DNA from: Desmodus rotundus
Taxonomy: Eukaryota > Chordata > Mammalia > Chiroptera > Phyllostomidae
Direction: 5' to 3'
Length of the DNA: 64,000 nt
NCBI RefSeq assembly: GCF_022682495.2
Contig: NC_071389.1
Span: 10,531,199 to 10,595,198, forward strand
Below the pieces are notes generated by a model. That model worked only from the letters and a program-made list of their open reading frames with translations, made no database searches and was not told the origin of the DNA. The stretch's first letter is position 1, and each line of letters opens with the position of its first letter. A program made the position numbers and the translations under genes. This document shows positions 22,675-33,361 of the stretch, one piece after another.

Positions 22675-23740
22675 TTTCGTCAATAAATGGTTTAACAGAA
22701 AAGTTGCAGGGATTGTGCAGCGAGATCCCATTTACCCTGTCCCCTGTCCCCTGTCCCCGTTATTAATATCTTATATTAATAGGGTACCTGGACATTTGTC
22801 ACAAGTGAGGACCCAACGCTGATACACTCTCATTAATTAAAGCCTGTACTTTATTCAGATTTCCTGAAAGTTTGCCCAGGGTCCTTTTTCTGTTGCAGGA
22901 TTCCGTCCAAGATACTTTACTTTTACACGTCACATCCCGAGACTCCTCCTTCCTCTCGGTGGTGACAGTTTCCCAGACTCCCCTTGTTGTTGATGCAGGA
23001 GGACTGGCCAGGTATTTCGCAGACTGTCCTTCAGCGTGTCTTTTCCTGATGCTTTTTTCATGGGTTACAGGTCACTCAACTGGGATTATGGAAGGAAGTT
23101 CATGGAGGCAAAGGGCCATGCGCATCCCATCATATCAAGGGTACACGCTGTCAACAGGACTTGTTACTGTTGACTTTGACCTTGATCGCTGGCTGAGGTG
23201 GCGTTTGTCAGGCTTCTCTGCTGTAAAGTTACTCTGTTTTTCCTGTCCCCATAGCCCACCATTTAGAAGGTGTCACTGTGCGGTGCACACTTAGGGACAG
23301 GAAGCCAGCTTCGCCTCCCTGGGGGGGACTAGCTCCGTAAATTATTTGGAATTCTTCTGTCTGGGAGATTGGTCTCTTCCCCACTTATTTACCTATGCAA
23401 TTCTCTGTCTCAGTCAGTGTTGTCCCATAGATACTTACTTTGTTCTTTGGGTCACATTCTGAGTCTACGTTGTTTATTTTGTTGCCCGGAGCATCCCAGC
23501 TTTGGCTGCGCAGGGCTATTTCAGTTGACTCCCGGGCCCCTTTGGCGTGACCTCCTCGTTGCGTTTCCTCAGCATTTCCTTATGTGCCGGCACTTGTATT
23601 TTCCCTGCCCTGTCCTAGCACCCAGCATTTCTCCAAGGAGCCCTACTTCCTTCCGTAACAGAATGGTGTTAGAAACCCAGGTTGGGCCCTGCGTCTTCAG
23701 AGGTTTCGAAGCACACGGGTGGCATTACTGGATTTCCATT
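22675..23740 (+). repeat. Old L1-type LINE, about 1 kb
   Basis: The sequence follows, block for block, a dispersed L1M/L1ME-type repeat: 'ccgttattaatatcttatat', 'ctttattcagatttcctga', 'ccgtccaagatactttactt', 'tatcaagggtacacgctgtc', 'aattatttggaattcttctg' and 'tctccaaggagccctacttc'. It starts abruptly after L2. The subfamily name is not certain. Confidence 0.65.
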
Positions 23741-23869
23741 TTAAATGTGTCCCTCTGAACGGACTGGTGAGTGGCCAGAGGAAATGGAGATACCAGTGAG
23801 GAGGGTGCTTGGTCCCGTAGGAACCCACCCACCCCCGGCCCTCAGAGTTAATACGAAGATTACTTTAAA

Positions 23870-24270
23870 GATGGTTGATATGATCGGGTGCAGAAAGAAG
23901 CCTTCTCAGAGCTTCCTTTATTTCACTAAAAGCCGAAACTTCTGGGAGCGAGACTACCTTCAGTTTCCGCATCTATAGGAGTTTTACGGCCGTGAAAAGA
24001 TGGAAAAGGCTACCCGCACCTGCATAAACAAACATTATCACAAATTTTCTTATCTCCTGTTTGTTCCCCTAGAAACCCATTTGTTCCTCCCATAAAAGCC
24101 TCTTGTCTCCTTCCTTTCCCCAACTTCAGCCATTTAGCGAGCTACTTCTTTTGTGAGCTCCCATATGAATAAATTTTGTGGGGTTTTTCCCTTTCTGTTA
24201 ATCTACCTTTTGTCAGTTTAGCTTGCATGCTCCCAGCCACTGAGACTAGGGGTTCCCCTCCCCCTCTCAT
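23870..24270 (+). mobile_element. Solo LTR of an old endogenous retrovirus (ERV), truncated
   Basis: It shows an LTR-like order: TATA-like CATAAAAG at 24091-24098, AATAAA at 24168-24173 about 75 bases later, then a T-rich U5-like stretch ending 'ttttgtcagtttagctt'. This is the usual U3-R-U5 layout. No internal retroviral genes flank it. Exact ends and target duplication are not clear, and family assignment is tentative. Confidence 0.6.
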
Positions 24271-24744
24271 CCCCTCCCCCCAGAGACAATAGCCTAAACT
24301 GCCTAAGGACACAAGGTCGCCTGAGACAAGTTCTTGTAATGGCACTGTACCCACTAGACTGTCCCTGTGCCCAGCTCTCCTCAGACCCCTGCCCAGCCCA
24401 CCTCTACCCCCAACCCCTCCGATACATTCATTGCCTTTCTCCTCACTGTCCTGAATTGATTTCTGTTGCTTACAACCAGGAACCCTAACCAATAGAGTTT
24501 GACAATGTTGCCCTTGACCTCTACAGTGGACTCCCAGACGAGAGGGTCTGGGCCTGGCTCGTTTCACGGTCCCCTAGCTCTCACACAGAGCCCAGCACTT
24601 GGGCCACGCTCAGGAAATGCTTGCTGGGCTGGACGTGAGCTGTCTGATGAACAAAACAGTTGGCTGCCCAGTGGAGCACCATCCACGGGGCTACGGGGGG
24701 CACCTTGTAACCCACTTAAGAAAATAAACTGCAAGTTCTCTCCC

Positions 24745-24920
24745 CGCATTCATTTGCAGGGAAACAATTAGTGTGCTAATTAAAATTGAGTCTTATCTGT
24801 TCATTAAAGTAAGCCCAGCAGGACCTCCAGTTGGCAAGGTTTTGTTGGCACAGAGTTCAAGGTCTGGTAACAGGAAAAAAAAAGTCATTTTCCTTTCTCA
24901 TCGAATGTTTAATAACTCAG
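24745..24920. promoter_or_regulatory. Candidate conserved noncoding element
   Basis: It holds paired homeodomain cores, CAATTAG and GCTAATTA, nine bases apart, plus 'tcattaaagtaag'. No repeat signature was seen. Function and conservation are untested. Confidence 0.3.
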
Positions 24921-25079
24921 GTGACTGCTGACTCTGGCTGGCCCTCCGATCAGTGGGTTCTCGTGAGCCAGGCTGGCAGACACGTGTCGATCAACACCCA
25001 CATCCCAACTCAAGACGAGTGAGAAATTGTAGCCCTTCTCCAGGCCTGGCCTGGCTGGAGTGTGTCTTGCTCCATAAAG

Positions 25080-25350
25080 GAAGAGTTTGTTGCTCAAATT
25101 AATAGTATAAACAAGATTTCAGAAGGGAAGGTTTAACGTACTTAAGAAAACACACTGTTTTCAGGCAATTAGTACCATTTGTACACAATGGATGAGCTAA
25201 TTGCAGATAAGCCTTATTTCTGCTTTGAAGAGCGATCCAGCAGGACCAGAGCTTGGCAGTACTTCGCCAGCAGTTCCTTAGTATAGTTAGCACCACCACA
25301 TGCTCTTGAAAGGAGTAATGCAGCAGTTCACTGCAAGCAATCCCCATATC
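25080..25350. promoter_or_regulatory. Candidate conserved noncoding element
   Basis: Two opposed CAATTAG/CTAATTG motifs (25166-25172 and 25197-25203) flank 'gtacacaatggatgag' with a SOX-type ACAAT. The surrounding 270 bases are repeat-free and A/T-balanced. Its minus-strand frame of 82 codons has no known match. Confidence 0.35.
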
Positions 25351-25369
25351 TGGACCTCTGAGTAATTCT

Positions 25370-25460
25370 TGGTAATTCTCACCAGGCCTTCATGTCAGCA
25401 TCTACAAAATGGGGGTAATACTTATTTCACAGGGTTGTTGTGAGGAGTTAATGAGTGTGT
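25370..25460 (+). repeat. MIR SINE fragment
   Basis: 'tctacaaaatgggggtaata' and 'cacagggttgttgtgagga' form the MIR middle. Confidence 0.8.
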
Positions 25461-26084
25461 TTATGCCCGTACATGGCAGCTAAATCCACTCTGGTCTTCT
25501 CCCAGATTTGGTCGAATGAGGAGGCAGATTCTGGGCTCAGCGGCCGATGGGGACTACTGGGCATCCTGCTGATCACTTCAGCAGCCACTGATAGGCACTT
25601 GGTATTTGCAGCAGTGACAGCCCTTTGAAATCTGCCATACCTGTGGCACACCAAACCTCCCGTGTGTGTCCTCAGGCCGTACCAGTCCCGTTTGAGCGAT
25701 GTCTATTTGCTTAGCTTCTTCCGCATTGAATCTAAATCAACTTCTCCTTTTTATAGCTGCCCAAAAGGAAAGGAACAACACCTGCTTCCTTGTCTTGAAA
25801 TGGGAGGGTGGAGGGTGGAAGTGGGAAGAGAGGGAGATTAGAGTTAACCACCAATAAGTAGACTGTTGCAAGACGGATCTTGGCATTCCCAGTCCTGGCA
25901 TTCCGCATCAGCTGACCTAGTCTTGTGCCTCCAGCCAATTGCCTTGTGTTGGGCCAAGCTGCCTGGATCCTGGATCCAAAAGTTCTGCCTGAAGACAGAT
26001 CACAAGTCTCAGACAGATGAGGATAATATGGACCTCGATCCTTCAAACCGTTAACTCCTAAAATAATCAGTACAGTACAGGCTG

Positions 26085-26225
26085 AGTCAGAGTGACCTGG
26101 GTTCAAATCTTGATTCCCCCACTCACCCGCTCAGTGCCCCTTTTAAGGTCCCCGTGAGATTAAATAAAATAGTGGGTGTGAAGCACTCAGCGCAGTGTCT
26201 GCCTCATAAAAAAACACTTAATATT
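26085..26225 (+). repeat. MIR SINE
   Basis: 'gacctgggttcaaatcttga', 'ccgtgagattaaataaaat' and 'gaagcactcagcgcagtgtc' occur in MIR order; the 'tcatctgtaaaatggg' middle is missing. Confidence 0.8.
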
Positions 26226-26379
26226 AGTTTTTGGAGAAATAGCAACGGCCGGTCCACACCGGTCATCAGGCTGCAAGCTTTATGGCCGATGTGCCCAGGA
26301 GCCTGTCATCAGGTGAAACCTCAGCAGGACCTTCTGTCTTCTGCCTTTCTCGGCACAGTTTATACAATCAGACAAATAA

Positions 26380-26860
26380 AAATCAAGTTTCTCCTGGGCA
26401 CCTGGCGCACAAAGTCGTTCCTACATGGACTCCGCAACATGAGACACTTTGTCTGATCAAGTGAAAGAAGGAAACTTGTCTGGCTGACTGGTTTGTTGGC
26501 CGTTTTCTGCAAGCAACTCTCACAAACAAGAAGAGGGGGAAAAATCTATATTTGAACTGGCTTCTATATAGTGCAGCCAGCCGGGATGCTGGCCAAATTT
26601 TCCGGGCTAAAAATGAAAAAGGATTCTTTTTTCTCTTGTCTGCAGGAAACAGTGTGCCTCCGGGCCCATGCATTTCATAAGGATCACGACTGCATCCCGC
26701 ACTCCGTTGGTTTGGAGGAGTCTCGGTCACCATTCCAAATCTTTTTCTCGATGCTTGTTAACATTAGATTGTCTGTAAATGATTATTTAGTGTACATTTC
26801 TTGCTGAGAAGACCATTTCATAAGACAAGTGCCCCTCAGAGCCATTGGCTGGTCTGGTTT
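26380..26860. promoter_or_regulatory. Candidate conserved noncoding element
   Basis: Repeat-free A/T-rich sequence with 'tgatcaagtgaaag' (TCF/LEF-like), 'ttctatatagtgc', 'gggctaaaaatga' (MEF2-like, imperfect) and 'aaatgattatttag'. Inference from composition and motif clustering only. Confidence 0.3.
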
Positions 26861-27839
26861 TGTCTTAAGTCTCTCCTTCCCCCCAACAGGCAGATGGTTG
26901 AGAAGGTAAGTGGTTGGAGTACTGGTGGATTCATAATTCCCCCTAAAAGCAAAATGTTGGCAACTGGTTTCTCTTTGTGGCCTTGGTCACACCTAGAATA
27001 AGAACGATTTTTTGAAAGTTAGAGATGGAAGAGTGAAAAGTCATTACTATCCACTCTCCCATTGGCCAGGGCATGTTGTGGGTGATCGAGGAATTGGTCT
27101 GCATACAAGCCTCTCTGCCCTTTCTTTGGTCGGCTCCCCCCCACCCGGCCACGTTGGAGCGGGAGTCACAACCATTGTGTGACCGAGGTATGGTTGTGCC
27201 TGGCAAAAGGCAAAAGCTTATCTGCTGAGATGTAGTATCGGGAAGTCCAGAAAACTATGTCACACTTGTTTCTCTATATGCTATGCACTCCTCCCAGTTT
27301 GTAGAGAATTTGGTAAGCAAGACCCTCTCAAAATCATGTTCCTAAAACCATTTAATGGGGCTCCTAGGCTCAGAACTCTGCTTAAGCACTGAGTTAAAGA
27401 ACCTGCAAATAGTTTGTGCCCTTACAAAAATTAATACCAGGACCCCTGCCTTTAATCCATGCCATTGGAGCAAAATGATGCAAATTCAATTCCACACATC
27501 CTGCCTAAGAGCCTCTGACTGCTAGAGCTGGGTGGGTGGCGTGTGTGTGCACACGCACCTGCTTGGTAGCACGTGAGGTACAGGAACAATAAATAGAATA
27601 CAGTGACTGCCCTCCAAAACTTAACCACTGGAGACCGCCGGGGTCTTTAAGATCCTCAAGGCCAAGACAACCAACAAATTCACACCACCTTCCTCTTTGG
27701 CAACCACAGAGGACCACCTTATGGAAGCACAGGTGGGATGGAGGAAAAATAACACATACTTTTGGGGACTGTTTGAGATCATCTACTCCCTCCACCTTCT
27801 CCTCTACCACTTTCCTATGTCACCGGGGTAACCAACACA

Positions 27840-28330
27840 TCACTCAGAGCTCCCATGGGTACAGCAGCCAGGCAGCCGGAAGGTCAACGCTAATGAAAGA
27901 TGCTATCTGGAAAATAAATGCCAAGCCAAGCTGACATAATTAGCCGTATTTGTGGTCCTTGAGGTTTGGCAAGCGAGGATAGGGTGGGAGGAGAGTTGGG
28001 GAAGGGGGGCATGCTCTTCCGAAGCTTCTGGAACAAAGAGAGCAATTTGGATGGCCTCCAGTTAGTGAGAGCAACTTTCCAAGTGGCTATCTAATTAGTG
28101 CCTGCCCAGCTTCCAAGAGATGGCTGCACATAGCAAATAAACAGGGACGCTGGCTGCCCCTTAGCTCCAGCCCATGGACTCTCAGGATGTCAAAAGCTTC
28201 AGATTCATCCTTCATTGCCACTATTCCAATGCTAGAGGGTGTTTTTCCCCCAAAAAAGTGCCATTTGCATCACAGCTTAATAATGTTGTTGACATCCCAA
28301 ATACCCCCAGAGCCACTTAAGAATAGTCGT
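27840..28330. promoter_or_regulatory. Candidate conserved noncoding element
   Basis: Repeat-free block with homeodomain cores 'cataattagcc' and 'tctaattagtg', an octamer-like 'atttgcatca' and 'gcttaataatg'. No open frame. Conservation is untested. Confidence 0.3.
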
Positions 28331-28469
28331 TAGTTCTCTGAAGTGGATGGGGAAACGAGAAACATATATGTGGTAACAAATGTCCTTTCTATCTAGTTTT
28401 TCACTTCCCAGTGAGCCAAATTTACTTTTGCATAATCTTCAGCACCGAGATTAACCTGAACTAGTCTTG

Positions 28470-28573
28470 ATTTTCTCACCTGTAAACGAGGGTTAATAAT
28501 GCACAAGTCCTGAAGGACGGTTGTCGGAATCTAGGACAAGGGTTTAGCATGGTAGAGGCTCAAGAAATGGTAT
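28470..28573 (+). repeat. MIR SINE fragment
   Basis: 'tttctcacctgtaaacgagg', then 'ttagcatggtagaggctcaa', matches the second half of MIR. Confidence 0.75.
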
Positions 28574-28653
28574 GTGATGATGGAGACAGTAACAATGACA
28601 AGGATGATGCTTCTGCTGAGGATAATGAAGATGATGATGGTGATGTGGATAAT
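28574..28653. repeat. Imperfect (GAT/GAC/AAT)n microsatellite
   Basis: GAT, GAC and AAT triplets run for about 80 bases after a MIR tail. They encode an acidic low-complexity frame that is not a gene. Confidence 0.8.
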
Positions 28654-29254
28654 AAATGTACTTCCCTCTCAGTGGTTTGTTTCCAAGAGCAGGGAGAACT
28701 CAACAATGTAACACAAAGAGGGGCTGTTGGTTGATGAGCTCATGCCCTGGTGTCCATGGTACAATGAGGCATAATCATGATAATTACCACGTGCAGAGAA
28801 TATGTTTTCAAAGCACTTTCACATGTGTTACCTTATTTGCACCATTCTACTGCTCTGTGAAGCTACTCTCATTTCCTGAAGTTGGCAGTTGAAAATAAAA
28901 TGAGAATCAAAACATTAAGGATCTTGCTGAAGCTCCCATAACTGGTAAGAAAAATAACTAGATCCTGAATTGAGCCATGAGACCACAAATCTGATGTTCT
29001 TCCTGTGGCACAAATGTTGCCTTCCAAGCATTCCAGGGAATGTGGGAAGAAGCTGCAGATGCTGGCTGAGGTGGTCGCAGCACATGCAACTTATCCAAAG
29101 GGAGCTGGGAGACCGAGACCTGAGACAGAAAGAGCGGACCTCAATGGCCAGCGACATCAAACACCCACTGCTTCAGCCTACAGGAGAGATGGGATGTTGA
29201 TGTGAACTCAGTGCAAAGCCAGAATTCTACAATGCATTTAAAGAAGTTGTTTTT

Positions 29255-29720
29255 GTTACCCTAGCTGCATAACAAGCTAATCTGAAAGTTAGTGGCTCGA
29301 GATAACAGCCATTTTGTTCTCTCTTACAATTCTGGAAGTTGAGAGGCCATGGCTAGCTCCTCTGCTCTGTGCAATGTCAAGTGAGCTGCAGTTGTCTGGC
29401 GGGGAACTAAGCAGCAATGTCAAAAATGGCTCACCCCATGCCTGGCTGAGCTCTCAGCTGGAGAGCCTCGGTTCTCCTCCACATGGCGTCTCCACGTAAC
29501 ATCTCCACGTGACTTGGGCTTCTCACAGCTGGGCAACTGGGTTCTGAAAGGGAAGATCTCAAGGGTGAGCACTACTAAGAGAGGAAAGAAAAGCTTCCAG
29601 TGCTCTTAAAACTCAAAATTCCCAGAACATTATGTCTACTATATTCTATGGATCAGACGGGTCACAGGGTCAGCCCACATTTAAAGAGAAAGGCAATAGG
29701 CTCCGTCTAATGTGAGAAGA
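29255..29720 (-). repeat. LTR-like dispersed repeat, MaLR/MLT1-like
   Basis: 'ctgcataacaagctaatctg', 'agttagtggctcgagataac', 'cttacaattctggaagttga' and 'ctactatattctatggatca' follow an inverted mammalian LTR-type repeat. Subfamily uncertain and heavily diverged. Confidence 0.5.
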
Positions 29721-30239
29721 GGCATGTGTATGGGGTGGGGGGAGAGTGGAGGGAGGAATTGATGATGGCCGTCTTTGAGACTAGAAGCTGAGCTGTATCA
29801 TTTTCAAGCATGAATTACACTGAACTTGGGTTTATATAGTATTATCTTGTTATAGTAACAAAACCAATAATAGCTGCAACATATTAAGTGGATGCTATGC
29901 CCAGGTGATTTACATACCTATTCTCATCATAGATAGGGATTACAGAGATCAAGGATTTGTCCAAGGCATCACACCTAGACACAAGAAAAAGGGGCATCTC
30001 TGCCTGGATGTCCTTTCTAGAAGACAGAAAAGTTCTCCTGGCAACCTCCTTCCTTCCCCAGCAGATTTTCTCTTGGTCTTTCTTGGCCAAGATTGCATTG
30101 TATATCTATTTCTAAGCAAGTCACTAGTGAGAGGCCTGGTGTTATTATGAATGGGTACTTAACATATCCCACATCCTCTAACACCCACCCATCCCCCTTC
30201 GTTGATAATATCCCACAATGGGGTGTTAGAAAGATAAGG

Positions 30240-30760
30240 CACCCAGCTTGGTTTTTTGAGGCCAGAACAACCCTGATACCAAAACTTGACAAGAATAGTA
30301 AAAAAGATTTTTTAAACCACCCTCATACCTATGAGCATGAATGCAACATTTCTAAATAAAATTTTGTCAAATGGAATCTAGCAGTGTATCTAAAATCACA
30401 ACACACCATGACTAAGTAGACTTTATCCCTAGAATGTAAAGATAATAATAATAGCTGACCTTCCTCAAGGGTTCACTACGTGCCAGGCACAGTTCTAACT
30501 TCCTTTTTAATATTTAGAACTAATGAGAATATACTCTTATGTTCTCAATTTTGAAAATGAGGAAATTGAAATACAGAGAAGAGATATTAAGTAACTTGCC
30601 CTTGAACTCAGCTAGGTACTTCCACATCAGAAAATCTATCAAGTAATTTATCACAGTAACAGTTTAAGAAGAGTAATCATGTTCTCATCCCAACAGATGC
30701 AGAAAATCATCTGAAAAAATTTAAAACTCACTTATGATTTTTTTAAAAAATTATAGTTCT
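30240..30760 (+). repeat. L1 LINE fragment, ORF2 reverse-transcriptase region, split by a MIR
   Basis: 'gaggccagaacaaccctgat', 'accaaaacttgacaagaat', 'caccatgactaagtagact' and, after the MIR, 'cccaacagatgcagaaaatc' correspond in order to the L1 RT coding region. The frame is broken by stops. Confidence 0.75.
30440..30625 (-). repeat. MIR SINE nested in an L1 fragment
   Basis: 'ggttcactacgtgccaggca', 'aatgaggaaattgaaataca' and 'attaagtaacttgccc' mark an inverted MIR lying between two adjoining L1 ORF2 blocks. Confidence 0.75.
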
Positions 30761-31239
30761 TACCTCTGAGAGTCTACTCCTTTGGTTTTAAAAGCAATAA
30801 AAACACTAGCAAAAAAAATTATCCAACTCAACTTTTTCAGAACTGTAAAGTAACCAAAGGCTAATGATCCAATAATAATCCAATGGTTATTTATTCAAGA
30901 AAAAGAGCTGAATCTTGGAAAGATCAGTGAGGTTCATGTCATTTTAACTTTCTCTATTTCCATTCTTTAATTTCTAGCTCAATGACCTTGGAAATCAGCA
31001 GCCACAGACCACTAGTAGCTATGTAAACCAGTCACTAGAAGGGCCAGTATGGGCTGGGGCTCCTCATAAAGTTCTATCCCAAGAGAAGTGTCACTGTTTG
31101 ACTTGTCTTGAAGCTCCCTGAAAAAGCCCTATTTGCAAGACATATCATTATTTGACCTGACTCAGGGCCTGCTCAGTGGATAAAGCCCTGAACCAGAACA
31201 TTTACAAAACAAAACAAAACAAAAAAGAGTAGCAATTTT

Positions 31240-31446
31240 TTAAAGATACATTATTTATTTATTTTTTAGAGAGAGGGGAAGGGAGGGAGAAGGAAAAGGA
31301 GAGAAACAATGTGTGGCTGCCTCTCATACATCCCCTACTGGGGAACTGACCTACAACCCAGGCATGTACCCTGGCTGGGAATTGAACCAACAACCTTTTG
31401 GTTTGCAGGCCAGCACTCAATCCACTGAGCTACACCAGCCAGGGCG
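31240..31446 (-). repeat. Ves SINE with target-site duplication
   Basis: Inverted Ves: 'ttatttattttttagagaga' at the left, then 'ggcatgtaccctggctggga', and 'tgagctacaccagccagggc' at the right. Direct repeats at 31226-31239 and 31447-31460 (AGAGTRGCAATTTT) match at 13 of 14 bases. Confidence 0.95.
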
Positions 31447-31539
31447 AGAGTGGCAATTTTAGTTTTTAATATCACAGCTGCCTAAGGTGGTGACACTAAC
31501 TGAAGCAAATAAGAACCTGGCCAAAAAATATTAAAATAA

Positions 31540-33347
31540 AAATCTGAGGAATGGGATACCCATAAGGGGCTTTGAAAACCTAACATATTCCTGAGAATCT
31601 AGAATACCACACACATGCCCGTCTGTGCACATGCCCAGAAAAAAAAAGAGAGAGAGAGAGAAGGTCCTAATCTCTCACCTCTGGATGATCTTGAGACCCT
31701 GAATAAGCAGAAAGTGAAGGCTAAAGCAGAGTTGCAAACTGCTAGAACACTGAAGGCCCACCCACAAAGAGTCCTTTGGCCAATGGCAGAAGGTTTATTG
31801 TTTCAAGGCATTTAAGATAATCTCTGTCCAATCATTAGCTGACCGATAAGCTAAATAAGCAGAGACTTCAGTGGCTACACATAACAGCAAACAAATTTTA
31901 CATAATCAGTCCAAAAAGTCACTAAACAAACAAACAAATGAGAGGGTGGGAATAGCAACAACAATAAACTCTGGGGAGAAGGAGAAATCTGATTTCCAGA
32001 GTTCCACATTATGTTATTTAAAATGTTTAATATTCAAAAAATTTTTCAAGACATGCAAAGAAACAGGAAAGTATGACCCATACACGGAGGGGAAAAATCA
32101 ATAAAAACTGTCCCTAAAGATACCTAGATGTTGGACTTACTTGAACAAGCATTTAAATCAGCTATTATAAATATGTCCAAAGAATTAAAGGAAAGTGTGA
32201 GAACAAGGTATCATGAAATACAAAATATCAAAAGGGATATAAATTACAAAAAAAAAAATAGGTAATAAGGGGTTGAAAATTATAACTTAAAAAAAAATTT
32301 ACCAGAAGGGCTCAGTACCAGATTTGTATTTGTATTTGTACCAGACATAAGGAAGGACCGGCAAACTTGTTGATAGGTCAATTGAAAAGATTCTGTCTGT
32401 GAAACAGACATCAAAAAGACTGAAGATAATGAACAAGGTGTCAGAGATCTATGGGACACCATCAATCATACAAACATATGAGTAATGGAAGCCCCAGAAA
32501 AGGAGGAGAGATAAAAGAGAAAAAAGAATATTTAAAAGACACCTAAATACTTAAATATTTAAAGATTATTTAAGTAAATAATGACAGAAAACTTCTCAAA
32601 TTTGTTTTTTAAAAAGTTATCTACACATCTAAGAAGCCTATAAACTCCAAATATGTTAAACACAAAGAGATCCACACCTATAGATATCATACTCAAACTT
32701 TAAAAAGGCAAAGAGAGAATCTTGAAGGCAATAAGAGAGAAGCAACTATTTACATCAAGGGGATCCTCAATAAGATCAACAGCTGATTTCTCATCAGAAA
32801 CCATACAGGCCACAAAGTAGTGAGGTGACATAGTTAAAATGCAGGCAGAAAAAGACTGTCAACCAAGAATTCTACATTCAGGAAAACTATCCTTCAAAAA
32901 TGAAGGAACGTTAAAACATCTCCAGATGAATTAAAACAGAATTTGTTACTAGCAGACTAAAGAGATACTAAAGAGAGTCATTCAGGCTGAAATAAAAGGA
33001 CACTAGACAGTAACTCGAATCCATGTGAAGAAACAAAGAAGACTAGTAAAATTAACTGCGCAAGTAAACATAAAAAATAGTATAAATGTATTCTTGGTAA
33101 AAGTCTCTGATTTAAAAATCAGCTACATAAAGCAATAGTTATAAACTGTGTTGAAGAGATTATAATGTATAAAGATGTGATCTGCATGACAATAACAGCA
33201 CAAAGGAGAGAGGAGAGAATGGACATCTTGAAGCCAAGTTTTTGCACACTGTCTTAATTAAGTTGTTACTAACCTGAACTGTATTGTCTTCATGTAAGAC
33301 GTTAGTTGTAACACCCACGGAAACTACTGAGAAAATAACTTTTAAGT
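31540..33347 (+). repeat. Old L1 (L1M-type): 5' UTR, ORF1 region and ORF1-ORF2 spacer
   Basis: Landmarks in order: 'aaaagtcactaaacaaacaa', 'acatgcaaagaaacaggaaa', 'aaatcagctattataaatat', 'caccaagaattc'-like blocks near 32860, 'gacactagacagtaactcga' and 'ataatgtataaagatgtga'. No intact ORF1 remains. The copy resumes after the nested insertion at 34381. Confidence 0.75.
31638..31662. repeat. A-run followed by (GA)n
   Basis: Nine A then about eight GA units inside the old L1 5' region. Confidence 0.85.
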
Positions 33348-33361
33348 TATACAATAAAAGA
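33348..33361 (+). repeat. Target-site duplication, left copy
   Basis: TATACAATAAAAGA is repeated exactly at 34381-34394 and borders the nested L1. Confidence 0.9.

Larger units (their letters stand above)
24271..30239. other. Gene-free, repeat-poor intergenic DNA with candidate regulatory islands
   Basis: Only MIR pieces (25370-25460, 26085-26225, 28470-28575), a GAT-type microsatellite and one LTR-like remnant near 29255-29720 are recognisable. The rest looks unique, with A/T-rich islands described separately. No open frame looks coding; the minus-strand frame at 25099-25347 lies in a candidate conserved element. Confidence 0.55.

Noticed and set aside
21904..22731. Minus-strand open frame of 275 codons
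   Set aside because: It runs through an inverted L2 LINE and adjoining sequence, and the product has no domain or composition typical of a protein.
28549..28734. Acidic Asp-rich 61-codon frame
   Set aside because: Encoded by a GAT/GAC microsatellite that follows a MIR tail.
31150..31222. Possible truncated SINE head followed by a CAAAA tail
   Set aside because: 'gctcagtggataaagccctg' resembles a tRNA-like head, but the match is short and no target duplication was found.
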